DNA from: Dehalococcoidia bacterium UBA1123
GTDB taxonomy: Bacteria; Chloroflexota; Dehalococcoidia; Lucifugimonadales; UBA1123
Direction of reading: 5' to 3'
DNA: 55,066 nucleotides
Assembly (NCBI GenBank): GCA_002313895.1
Contig: DCAW01000005.1
Location: forward strand, 17,358 to 72,423
How positions within the stretch are numbered: position 1 is the stretch's first letter; each line of letters opens with the position of its first letter. The notes below the pieces were generated by a model, which did not search any database, was not told the origin of the DNA, and saw nothing but the letters and a program-made list of their open reading frames with translations. Below, piece by piece: positions 9,202 through 18,600 of the stretch. Position numbers and translations under genes: made by a program.

Positions 9202-9507
9202 CTAAATCCAGTAGTCCGGCCAAAAATCTCTCAGAACTCCGGCGTAAACCGTCGCGCGTTGGACGAAAAACACCGCCAGAGCGAAGAAGATAATCGCGAA
9301 GCCATACAACACTGGCCTAATACGTCCCCACGAAGCCGCTATGTGACGGGACTCAATAAAAGACGGAATCATATTGTGGCCGATCAGCATGTTTGAAGCA
9401 AATAGCACTATAAACAACACTGCAAGTCCCAGGCTTCGCTGAAGGTTCCCGAGTTCCTGCCAATTGGCTGGGCTTATGAACCCAGGATCGAGAAATATCT
9501 GTTCCAT
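9202..9507 (-). CDS. Small two-helix membrane protein at the head of the ACIII operon
   Basis: A 101-residue protein with two hydrophobic segments (about 25-45 and 65-85) starting at ATG 9507; a TTG at 9546 gives a longer but less likely form. It is the first gene of the ACIII operon, 50 bp before actA and downstream of the operon promoter. Its size and position suggest a small accessory subunit comparable to ActG of Chloroflexus, but I base that on position only. No cofactor motif is present. The C-terminus ends FWPDYWI. Confidence 0.7.
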   Translation of the reverse strand: MEQIFLDPGFISPANWQELGNLQRSLGLAVLFIVLFASNMLIGHNMIPSFIESRHIAASWGRIRPVLYGFAIIFFALAVFFVQRATVYAGVLRDFWPDYWI

Positions 9508-9569
9508 ATTTAGGTTGCTTTTCACCTTGTCCTTGCTGCGAATCAAGTGCCTCGTTTCAAGCCGCTGGA

Positions 9570-9598
9570 ATTATCACATCGCGTCCCTAGGGTGTCAA
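9570..9598 (-). promoter_or_regulatory. Sigma70-type promoter of the ACIII operon
   Basis: On the minus strand TTGACA (9593-9598) and GATAAT (9570-9575) are separated by 17 nt. The predicted start, near 9563, is about 55 nt before the first operon gene. Confidence 0.7.
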
Positions 9599-9633
9599 GG
9601 GCGCAACGAGGCAATTATTTTGTAACAAGGCCT

Positions 9634-9648
9634 TGTGATTTTTATCAC
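9634..9648. promoter_or_regulatory. Crp/Fnr-type palindrome between ACIII and the aldolase operon
   Basis: TGTGA-N6-TCAC with an AT-only core (TTTTTA) matches the half-site spacing of Crp/Fnr-family operators. It is centred about 78 bp upstream of the predicted ACIII start and about 70 bp upstream of the divergent promoter start, so it could serve either operon. No such regulator gene is in the window. Confidence 0.5.
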
Positions 9649-9677
9649 GGTCGGTAAGTTAGTGTCAAGCCATTCGG

Positions 9678-9706
9678 TTGAGCATAACGCCGATTTCGCC
9701 TACAAT
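9678..9706 (+). promoter_or_regulatory. Promoter of the aldolase operon
   Basis: TTGAGC (9678-9683) and TACAAT (9701-9706) with 17-nt spacing, about 40 bp ahead of the aldolase gene at 9745. Confidence 0.6.
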
Positions 9707-9744
9707 TGCCACGTCCAAAATAAGCAACGAACTAGGAGCAGCCC

Positions 9745-10455
9745 ATGCGTGTCAATAACGTCGTGACCAAGATGAACGCAGGCGAGATGGCATACGGAGC
9801 CAATCTGTCGTTCCCGTCCACCACTATGATTGAGCTTTCTGGCAGAGTAGGCTTCGATTTCGTGACTTTTGACAGCGAACACGGGCCATTCACGGTGGAT
9901 ATTCTCGACGACCTCTGCCGAGTTGCCGACATGGCTGGGTTGACTCCGATGGCAAGAGTGCCAGATATAGAGCATCCCACAATTCTTAGATTTCTCGACC
10001 GGGGCATCATGGGAGTCACCGGTCCGCACATCACCGACGGCGAACGCGCCCAGAAGCTGGCTGATGCCTGCCGGTACACCCCTAGAGGCAAGCGAAGTTT
10101 CGGCTCAGGCCGAGGAGCGTATTTCGGCGATTTTGAATCTGGCCCAGACTATATGTCCCACACCAACGATAATATTCTCGTCATCGCCCAGCTTGAAGAC
10201 ATTCAAGTTTTGGACAATCTGGACAACATTTTATCTGTTGAGGGTATCGATCTGTTCACCTCTGGCGCCCAGGACATCGCGCAGTCTATGGGATTGCCAG
10301 GTCAGCCCAATCATCAGAGGGTAAAAGAATTTGAAGCTAAGGTTCGCGACGCCGTCCACGCTGCTGGGCGCAAGATGGCAGAGGACGTGATGGCAAGCGC
10401 GAGAGCCGCCAACCTGTTTTTGGATGGAGCGCGAGCGTTCTTAAATTCTCGTTAG
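9745..10455 (+). CDS. HpcH/HpaI family class II aldolase
   Basis: A 236-residue HpcH/HpaI aldolase, the pyruvate-forming class II aldolases that cleave 4-hydroxy-2-oxo acids. Diagnostic stretches are FDFVTFDSEHGPF with the catalytic His/Glu region, LTPMARVPDIEHPTI with the substrate-phosphate/carboxylate arginine, and RGIMGVTGPHI. Metal ligands are expected at the Glu after HVT-like segments (AQLEDIQVLDNLD) and an Asp in GIDLFTSGAQDIA. A strong AGGAG site lies 8 nt before the ATG. It is first of four co-directional genes, so it may perform the final C-C cleavage of their pathway. Confidence 0.88.
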   Translation: MRVNNVVTKMNAGEMAYGANLSFPSTTMIELSGRVGFDFVTFDSEHGPFTVDILDDLCRVADMAGLTPMARVPDIEHPTILRFLDRGIMGVTGPHITDGERAQKLADACRYTPRGKRSFGSGRGAYFGDFESGPDYMSHTNDNILVIAQLEDIQVLDNLDNILSVEGIDLFTSGAQDIAQSMGLPGQPNHQRVKEFEAKVRDAVHAAGRKMAEDVMASARAANLFLDGARAFLNSR

Positions 10456-10503
10456 TCAATCATGTCATTCGGACGATCCAACCACGTACTTAGAGGAATT
10501 TTG

Positions 10504-12486
10504 ATGGAAACGGAAATCAGATTCAAAATCCGCCACCGCGAAACCTTCGCTGACGGCGAGTCGTTCGGTAATACCGGCCAATACGAGCGAATCGCAGGCG
10601 AAATACGATTCGCGGTCGACCCAGACTCCGATGCGTATTCGATGGTCGTGGATTTGAAACACGCCCCCAGAAATGACCACGGGTTTGTCGAGTTTGCCAC
10701 CGACTTCTACATTCTCAAACCTGCTGATCTGGCGCAAGGCAACCGGAGGCTCCTGTACGACGTCAACAACCGTGGCGCCTTGAGGATGCTCCAATTCTTC
10801 AACGACGCGGTTCACTCCAACACTCCCTCGACAACTGAGCACGCGGGCAACGGGTTCCTGATGCGACGAGGATACAGCCTCGTGTGGTCTGGATGGCAAG
10901 GCGACATCATGCCAGGCGACGGCCGTCAGACGATGAGGCTCCCAATCGCCACCGAAAACGGCGAGGAAATAACGGGCGTTACTCGGTCAGAATTTATCGT
11001 GGACGAGCATGGCGTTTTGAGCATGCCTCTTAGCGCCAACGGCTACACGTCAAGCTACGAAGCAATATCCACCGACACCCGCGATGCAACATTCACGATG
11101 AGAGAGTACGAGAGCGATCAACGCCAGCCAATCGCCGACGATGACTGGGCGTTTGCGAGGCTCCAGAATGGTCGCCCGATCCCGTCTGCGTTCCATTGTC
11201 ATTTGCCTCGGGGATTCAAGCCGGGTTGGATTTACGAGTTGGTTTACACCGCCAAAAATCCCAATGTGCAAGGCCTCGGATTGACTGGAGTGCGCGACCT
11301 GATCTCGTTCCTGCTCCACGACGAAGCCGACACCAAAGGGACGCCGAATCCTCTGAGGCTGAATGGAACACGCATGGAAAAAGCTTATGGCTGGGGGCGA
11401 TCACAGAGCGGCAGATTCCTGCGCGAGTTCGTGTATCGCGGATACAACGAAGACAGCCAGGGTAGAAGAGTATTCGACGCAATCTCTCCTCACGTCTCCG
11501 GCGGCGGTCGCGTCGTCCTGAATTACCGATTCGCCCAACCAGGCCGTTACCCACGGCCTCATGACGATCATCTGTATCCGTCAGATTCGTTCCCATTCTC
11601 CTATTCCGTCATCTCCGACCCAATGACTGGCAAAACTGACGGAATACTCAAGAGACCCGATTCTGACCCTCTCGTCATCCACACTCAGACCTCGTCGGAG
11701 TACTGGACGCGCCGCGGCTCGCTTGTTCACACAGATTCGATAGGCAATGATATCCCCGAACATCACAAAACCAGGGTTTTTCACTTCGCAGGCTCTCAAC
11801 ACAACGCCGACCCGCTTGGAGGCAACCCGAATCTTGAGTACGCTCGATACCGCGCCAACCCTTTGAACACGACGCCACTCCTCAGGGCAGTAATCGACGC
11901 TCTGGACGCCTGGGCCACCGACGCAACGCCCCCGCCTGATAGCATGTTTCCTCGGCGTTCGGACGAAACAGGCGTGCCTGCCGACGTGGCAGCGAGGGTG
12001 TTCCCCAAGATACCCAACGTCGAGCATCCTGATAACTCGAACAGGCTGTTCTTCCAGAATCACGGCCCAGAGTTCGACGCGGGCATCGCCTCCAACGAAC
12101 CTCCAATCGAGGATCGTTCGCGAGAGTACATAGTGCTGGTTCCCCAGGTTGATGCCGACGGAAACGAAACGCCGGGAATTCGCACGCCCCATATCCAGGT
12201 CCCGCTGGCGACCTACACTGGATGGAACTACCGCCCAGCCGGGTCAGCAGAGCAGGCTATCGCCGGGACCACAGGCGGATATCATCCTCTGCCAGTCAAT
12301 AGAGCCCAACGGGATGACACCGGCGACCCGCGTCTGTCGGTCGAGGAACGTTACGGCTCCAAAGCTCGGTACGTCCGACTGATCGCCTTGACAGCCCAGA
12401 GGATGGTAGAGCGGCGCCTGCTCTTGGAGGAGGACGCAGACAGATACGTCGCTCTGGCAATGGAACATGATTTTGAAGCGATATGA
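10504..12486 (+). CDS. Alpha/beta hydrolase domain protein (Abhydrolase_10 type)
   Basis: A 660-residue protein matching the large alpha/beta-hydrolase-like family of marine and soil bacteria (PF20091 type), of unknown substrate. The frame opens at 10462 but ATG 10504 is preferred, being 6 nt after GAGGA. The nucleophile region reads YGWGRSQSGRFLRE, with the putative serine near residue 300, followed by SPHVSGGGR. Late motifs include PQVDADGNETPGIR and a Y-G-WN segment (YTGWNYRP) typical of the family. No signal peptide is seen. It lies 48 bp after the aldolase and is probably co-transcribed; an esterase or lactonase role is inferred, not shown. Confidence 0.8.
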   Translation: METEIRFKIRHRETFADGESFGNTGQYERIAGEIRFAVDPDSDAYSMVVDLKHAPRNDHGFVEFATDFYILKPADLAQGNRRLLYDVNNRGALRMLQFFNDAVHSNTPSTTEHAGNGFLMRRGYSLVWSGWQGDIMPGDGRQTMRLPIATENGEEITGVTRSEFIVDEHGVLSMPLSANGYTSSYEAISTDTRDATFTMREYESDQRQPIADDDWAFARLQNGRPIPSAFHCHLPRGFKPGWIYELVYTAKNPNVQGLGLTGVRDLISFLLHDEADTKGTPNPLRLNGTRMEKAYGWGRSQSGRFLREFVYRGYNEDSQGRRVFDAISPHVSGGGRVVLNYRFAQPGRYPRPHDDHLYPSDSFPFSYSVISDPMTGKTDGILKRPDSDPLVIHTQTSSEYWTRRGSLVHTDSIGNDIPEHHKTRVFHFAGSQHNADPLGGNPNLEYARYRANPLNTTPLLRAVIDALDAWATDATPPPDSMFPRRSDETGVPADVAARVFPKIPNVEHPDNSNRLFFQNHGPEFDAGIASNEPPIEDRSREYIVLVPQVDADGNETPGIRTPHIQVPLATYTGWNYRPAGSAEQAIAGTTGGYHPLPVNRAQRDDTGDPRLSVEERYGSKARYVRLIALTAQRMVERRLLLEEDADRYVALAMEHDFEAI

Positions 12487-12496
12487 TTGATCAAGC

Positions 12497-13654
12497 ATGA
12501 ACTCCAAAAATTATGACGTAGCGATAATCGGTCTCGGAGCGATGGGCAGCGCCTCCGCGTATCACCTGGCGCGTCGCGGGTTGCGAGTGATTGGGTTTGA
12601 CCGCCACTCCCCTCCCCACGATCAAGGCTCGTCTCACGGCGAGACCCGAATCATCCGAGAGGCTTATGCAGAGGGCGTCGCCTACGTAAAGATTGTCCAA
12701 CGCGCCTACGAGCTCTGGGCCGAGTTGGAAGAGGAATCCGGGCGCGACCTTTATCTCCAGACCGGCGGAATGATGTTTGGCTCGGACGGCAGCGATATGA
12801 TCGCAGGGGCCGAAACCAGCGCAGTTACTCACAATCTCACCTTCGAAAAACTGTCGATGGATGAAGTTCGGCATCGCTACAAAATCTTCAACCCCGACGT
12901 CGATATGACAGCAATCTTTGACCCTCGATCTGGCATTTTGTATCCAGAATCCTGTGTTGAAGCGCATCTTGAACTTGCGAAGCGTCATGGCGCGGAGCTT
13001 TTATTCGGCCAACCTGCGGTATCGTGGGACTCGAATTCTGACAGTGTGACGGTTAGGACCGAAAACGGCGCTTACACCGCTCAGTTTCTGATCCTCGCCG
13101 CCGGATCATGGTTGCCACAGTTGCTCAATGGCCTAGAAGTTCCATTGCAAGTTGAGCGCCAAGTTTTGATGTGGTATGAACCCACCGCGAATCAAGAGTT
13201 ATTTCGTCCTGAAAATTGCCCCATTTTCATTTGGGACACCGGGCCTGGAATTCACTTTTACGGTTTCCCGGATTTGGGAACCGGCGTCAAGGTAGCCAGA
13301 ATGCACTTCGGCGACACCGCCACTCCTGAAAACCTGCGCCGCGACGCTGATGCAGACGACGACGCGCCTGTTCGGTCGTTCCTTGAACATTTCATGCCAG
13401 ACGTTCCAGGCAAGCTGCTGTCCTCTCAGGTCTGCATGTTCACTAACACGCCAGACGAGCATTTCCTCATTGACCTACATCCAGAATATGGAAACGTTGT
13501 GATTGCCAGCCCATGCTCTGGCCACGGATTCAAATTCGCCAGTGCGATGGGCGAGATTCTTGCAGATTTAGCCACGACCGGCAAGTCAAATTTCGACATC
13601 AGCATGTTTGGACTAGATCGATTCGACAATATCAATGAACAGGAGATTTCATGA
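12497..13654 (+). CDS. FAD-dependent N-methyl amino acid oxidase (sarcosine oxidase / MTOX type)
   Basis: A 385-residue DAO-family flavoprotein resembling monomeric sarcosine oxidase and N-methyltryptophan oxidase. The dinucleotide fold is at residues 8-35 (AIIGLGAMGSASAYHLARRG, then FDRH), followed by the family motif QGSSHGETRIIREAY. The cysteine near residue 313 in QVCMFTNTPDEHF aligns with the covalent-FAD cysteine of this subfamily. The predicted reaction is oxidative demethylation of an N-methylated amine with O2, giving formaldehyde and H2O2. It ends in an ATGA overlap with the next gene, so the two are translationally coupled. Confidence 0.87.
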   Translation: MNSKNYDVAIIGLGAMGSASAYHLARRGLRVIGFDRHSPPHDQGSSHGETRIIREAYAEGVAYVKIVQRAYELWAELEEESGRDLYLQTGGMMFGSDGSDMIAGAETSAVTHNLTFEKLSMDEVRHRYKIFNPDVDMTAIFDPRSGILYPESCVEAHLELAKRHGAELLFGQPAVSWDSNSDSVTVRTENGAYTAQFLILAAGSWLPQLLNGLEVPLQVERQVLMWYEPTANQELFRPENCPIFIWDTGPGIHFYGFPDLGTGVKVARMHFGDTATPENLRRDADADDDAPVRSFLEHFMPDVPGKLLSSQVCMFTNTPDEHFLIDLHPEYGNVVIASPCSGHGFKFASAMGEILADLATTGKSNFDISMFGLDRFDNINEQEIS

Positions 13655-14697
13655 AGACCGTAGCCGCAATACAAACTGCCCCCGAACAACCCTTGATCGT
13701 CGATGAACTCGACCTGCCTGACCCACAACCCGATCAGGTAATCGTAAAGTTGTTTTCGAGCGGAGTGTGCCATTCTCAGCTTCACCAAATGCATAACGCC
13801 ACCGCCGAACGTCCGATGGTCTTGGGTCACGAAGGCACGGGCGTTGTGACTCACGTTGGCAGCAACGTGACACACGTTCAAGAGGGCGATCACGCCATCG
13901 TCACCTGGGTTCCTCGAACGCCGAACCGGGGACGCGGCCTTCAGACACCTTCAGGGGCGACTTATCAAGACAAACTCGTCTCTGGCTCCGTGTACACATG
14001 GTCTCAGGACGTGCTGTGTAGCGGCGAATTGGTAATTCCGATTGGCAAAGAACATCCGACCGACATAAGCTCCATCGTCGGGTGCGCTGTGCTGACGGGA
14101 GCCGGAGCAGTGATGAACACCGCGAATGTCGGGCCCGGAGACTCGGTGGCGATATTCGGAGTCGGCGGCGTCGGGATGTCTGCGATTCAGATGGCCTCCA
14201 TTCTGGAAGCGTACCCAGTGATCGCGGTGGACCTTAGCGACGATAAGTTGGATTTCGCGAGGGAGTTCGGCGCAACACACACCGTTAACGCATCTCAAGT
14301 CAATCCGGTGGAGGCCATCCAAGAACTCACGGGAGGAGGCGCGGATTACGCTTTCGACGCCATCGGTGTCCGCATTACCAACGAACAGATACTCCCCTCA
14401 GTCCGGGGCGGTGGTTCTGGCGCTGAAAACCACGGCGGAATGGCAGTCCTCATCGGCATCCCCCAGCAGGAAATGACTATCGACCCTCGATTGTTCATGG
14501 CCCAACGCACTTATCGAGGAAGCCTGGGAGCGACCTATCCAGAAAAGGATTTTGAAACGTTCTTGCGCTTGCATCGGGAAGGAAAATTCCCCCTGGACAA
14601 GTTGGTGACCCGGCGGTACAAGCTCGATCAGATCAACGAAGCATGCGACGCGTTGGAAGGCGGACAGATATTGGGCAGGGCGATACTGGAGTACTAA
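13651..14697 (+). CDS. Zinc-type alcohol dehydrogenase lacking the structural zinc lobe
   Basis: A 348-residue medium-chain dehydrogenase. Catalytic zinc ligands are recognisable: Cys near 39 (SGVCHSQ), GHEG near 60 and Cys in GCAVLTG. The NAD(P)-binding fold has GVGGVG and an acidic end of beta-2 (VIAVDLSDDKL), favouring NAD. The region between GDHAIVTWVPRTPNRGRG and CSGELVIPIG normally carries the four cysteines of the structural zinc; here they are absent. It overlaps the upstream flavin oxidase by 4 bp. The aldehyde or alcohol produced by the upstream enzymes is a natural substrate guess, but unproven. Confidence 0.85.
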   Translation: MKTVAAIQTAPEQPLIVDELDLPDPQPDQVIVKLFSSGVCHSQLHQMHNATAERPMVLGHEGTGVVTHVGSNVTHVQEGDHAIVTWVPRTPNRGRGLQTPSGATYQDKLVSGSVYTWSQDVLCSGELVIPIGKEHPTDISSIVGCAVLTGAGAVMNTANVGPGDSVAIFGVGGVGMSAIQMASILEAYPVIAVDLSDDKLDFAREFGATHTVNASQVNPVEAIQELTGGGADYAFDAIGVRITNEQILPSVRGGGSGAENHGGMAVLIGIPQQEMTIDPRLFMAQRTYRGSLGATYPEKDFETFLRLHREGKFPLDKLVTRRYKLDQINEACDALEGGQILGRAILEY

Positions 14698-14706
14698 TCC
14701 GGCGTA

Positions 14707-15557
14707 CTACCTGATGGCGACAAGGTCGCCCACGAAGATGCTCGATGCGTCTGACAACCCGCCTTTGATTTGGATTACATACGTCGCTGGCGCCGATGGC
14801 CGATAGACAAGTAACTCGGAGTCGGGAGTTCCGACCAATTCAATCAGCATCGACTCGATGTCCACGATTACGAAATTCCGGCCAAGGAACACGATATCCA
14901 GCGGAACCATCACTTCGCGCGTCCGGTGCGGTCAACGGCCTTCCTGTGGATGGTCGTACAGCAGAGCTTCATCGTCAAATATCACGACCATGTTCTTGAA
15001 CTCTGTCGAGCGGACGTAAACGTCCGCTGCGAGCCGAACACGGAATGTTTTGCCGTTCACCGTCGCGCGACGGGTCATTTCAGGCGCTATTGACGGTGGA
15101 GGCGGAACCGTCGAGGCGTCGCAGTGGGCGTCGCTGGCGGTCGTTTCGTCGGGTTAGGCGCGGACGCAGAGCCGCCTGCTCCCTTAAGCATGGCGGCCAG
15201 GAGTTGGTCAGCATCGCTCAACGGCACTTTGTCAGTTTTCACAGCGAAATCTATGTCAGCTTTAACTTCAACACCTGTGTCTGTAACCAACATCCCCAGG
15301 GGGTTCGCAGGTTGGTTCGTCGGGTTGGTTATGGTGATGGTTATGGATTCGCCAGGCATGAGCAGGAAGCCTGCCAATAACGCGTTCACACGCTCGGTGC
15401 CAGCCTGACCCGCGGCCACGCCAATCATCGCCACCACTAGCGCGAACGCCCACAAGGGGATGCCGAGGCGACGCCCGCCGATCCGCCAAGACAGAACGCC
15501 ACGAGATCGCCTTCGCCTGTTTGCCAAAACTTTCACTCCCTTCAATTGCACAACCAA
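14707..15557 (-). pseudogene. Broken membrane protein with C-terminal DUF192-like domain
   Basis: Read on the minus strand, three pieces appear to belong together. Piece one (15557 or more likely TTG 15527 to 15087) has a basic N-terminus, one transmembrane helix, a beta-like domain and a Pro/Thr linker (PPATPTATP). A 1-nt shift near 15110 continues the linker naturally as TVPPPPSIAPEM and enters a second stretch, which runs in one frame to 14707 but is cut by TGA at 14932-14934. After the TGA the frame reads VPLDIVFLGR and later PATYVIQIKGGL and VGDLVAIR, the C-terminal signature of DUF192 proteins. With one frameshift and one stop the gene is non-functional as written. Confidence 0.7.
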
Positions 15558-15693
15558 TGTGGCACGAATGAAAGCCGGTTGCTAGACGAAATCTCCTGTT
15601 GAATTGTAACCGAGGTCTATTCTATTTCAGAACGAAAAGAGGGCGGGCAAAATACGCCAGCCCCCTTGAATTTCAGCCCTAGTATATCAAACC

Positions 15694-18600
15694 CTACGGT
15701 GTCGTCCGAGGCACTATCGTCGGAATTTGAAGCTCGGCCAGCAAGTTCTCAAACTCCGAGAGTTCGTTGTCGATAACGCTCTGCAAGGCCTGGAATTGGG
15801 CGTCCAACTCCTCGGTATACTGAGCGAACACTTCGTAGGTCTGCTGGGGCGGTCGGAAGTCCGCCGCGGCGACGACTGGAACCAGTCCCAACAGCTTGGC
15901 GTTCAACTTGACCGGCAGGGTGAGCCTGTCGCGTGCGCCGCGATACTCAGTTTGGATCAATTCGGATTCGATGTCAGTAAATTGCTGTTTCAGCGCATCA
16001 GCCGACGCGGACACCGCCTCTTGCGCCGCCGAGTCCTCGGCCCTCTTGGCCCACTCAGCCACCTGAGTCCTGGCGCTTCGCAGCCTGTTGATGTTGTCAT
16101 GAGTTTCTGAGACTTTGTCGCGTAGCTGCAACAGCATGGCGAACTGGGCGTCGAAGTCTTCCTGAGTCGCCTCGACGTTGGGGTTCTTCACCAGATCGAA
16201 ATTTTGTGTCTGCGATTCGTCACCGACTGTCAACCGCACCGAGTATGCCCCCGGAGGCGACAACGGGCCAATAATGCTGTCCTCGGTGGTTTTGTCGCCG
16301 GGAACGCGGTTCGCCGGAGGATAGCGAAGGTTCCAGTCGAAGTGGTTCAATCCCGCCGCCGCCGCCACGCGACCGTCGCGCCGCTCGTCTTCGTTTTCCA
16401 ACTCTGCTGAAGAGAATGTCTTGATCTCGTTGCCTTCAGAGTCCATGAACGTCAATGTGGCTTCTGAATCAGGCGCCTCCGCCAGATAGTAGTTGACTCG
16501 CAGCCCTCCAGGTGGGTTCTGTCCGGCGTCCAGGAATTTCCTGACCGTTTCACCGGAGGAATTTTTCGACTCAGTGTAGGTTACTGCTGCACCCAGCGAC
16601 AGCTGGTAATTCTTGCCTCCGCTCGGCTTTCGGCCCCCGAACGGCGCGCCGAGCCTAACTTTGGTTCCGGGCTTAAGAAGGTGGACCGACTCGCCGCTCA
16701 GGTCAGCAGCCAACTGGCGCACCTGGCTCAGATCGTCCAGAATCCAAAATGAGCGACCGTGGGTCGCGGCGATCAGGTCGTCATCTTTTATAAGTAGATC
16801 GTAAAACGGGACCACCGGCAAGTTTGCCTTGAACTTTTGCCACGAGTCTCCAGCGTTGAACGACACATAAAGGCTGGTCTCCGTTCCAGCGAATAGTAGT
16901 CCAGCCTGATTTGGGTCTTCTCGGACGGAGCGGGTGAAATCGTCTTCAGGGATGCCGTTAATGATTTCAGACCAGCTTGCGCCGTAATCGTTGGTTCTGT
17001 ATAGCAGCGGTCGGGTGTCGTCCAGCTTATACTTGGTGGCCGCTACATAGGCTGTCGCAGGATCGTGGGGCGACAATTCGATAGCAGCTATCTGGCTCCA
17101 CTCCGGCAACGTGGGCGGAGTGATGTTCGTCCACGTCTCGCCACCGTCCCGTGAGATGTTAACCAGTCCATCATCAGAACCGGCCCAGAACACCCCTGCT
17201 TCCTGCGCGGATTCGACGAACGCGAATATCGTGCAATAGGTCTCAGCGCCGGAAGTGTCTAAAGTGACCGGCCCGCCAGAGGGTTGCATCTTGGTCGGGT
17301 CGTTACGAGTCAAGTCCGGGCTGATTGGCTCCCAAGAGCTTCCCTGATCGGTCGAACGAAACACGATGTTCCCAGTCGCGTACAACACGTCGGGGTTGTG
17401 GGGCGAGAATTGAATCGGGTAAGTCCACTGGAATCGGTACTTCATGTTTTCCGCGCCATAGCCGGTGTTGAGTTCCGGCCAGACCGTGATAATGCGGACC
17501 TGTCCCGTTTTGTGGTCATATCTGAGCATGTTCCCGCCGCCGCCAGGCGATGAACCGACCGCCCCGGACACGACAATGTTCGGATCGTCGGGGTGCAGAG
17601 CGATGTACCCACTCTCAGAGCTTCCCACCGTGTAACAGTCGCCCCACGGGATCGCCCCCTTGACTGTCCGTGACGGCACACTGATGGCCGAGTTGTCCTG
17701 TTGAGTTCCGTAGACGCGATAAGGGAACCGATCGTCTGTCGTGAGGTGATAGAACTGGGAGGTCAATTGGTTGTAAATGGTCGAGAATGTGTCGCCGCCA
17801 TTGTAGCTGACGCAGGCGCCGCCGTCGTTGCCTTCTATGATGCGTTGTGTGTTGTTCGGGTCGATCCAGATATCGTGATTGTCGCCGTGGGGCGTCGTGA
17901 CCTGGGTGAAGGTTTTGCCGCCGTCAATCGACTTCCACGCGCCATAGGAGAGAATCCAGCAGGTGTTTGCGTCTTGTGGATCTGCGAATATGTGCTGGTA
18001 GTACCAGGGACGGCCCTGAAGGTCGCGGTCGTCGCTCATCAACTCCCAGGTGTCGCCGTTATCGTCGGACCGATAAATACCACAGTCTTTCGCTTCAATC
18101 GTGGCGTAAACGCGGCCGGCCTGAGCAGGAGAAACTGCCACTCCGATGCGCCCCAGCGGCCCTTCGGGAAGTCCCGGATTGCCTGAAATATCCTCCCAGG
18201 TGTCGCCGCCGTCAGTTGTTCGCCACAGACCACTATCCGGGCCGCCTGAGGACAGATTCCAGAAACTGCGTCGAGTCTGCCAGATGGACGCAAACAAGTT
18301 TCGAGGGTTGTTTGGGTCGATGGACAGGTCTGCGGCTCCGGCGTCCTCGCTCTTGAACAGGACGTGTTCCCAGTCTCGGCCGCCGTTGGATGAGCGGAAA
18401 ATGCCTCGCTCGCTATTGGGACCGAAAGCGTGGCCCAGAGCGGCGACATACACAAGGTCGGCGTTCTGAGGATGGGTTCGGACCCGCGAAATGTGCCTCG
18501 TATCCTTCAACCCCATGTTTTGCCAGGATTTTCCGGCATCGGTCGAACGATAAACGCCGTCGCCGTGAGTCACATCAATCCGTATGCAGGCCTCTCCCAT

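Noticed and set aside
14932..14934. Second selenocysteine codon in the DUF192-like gene.
   Set aside because: The position is not a conserved cysteine, and the gene also has a frameshift.
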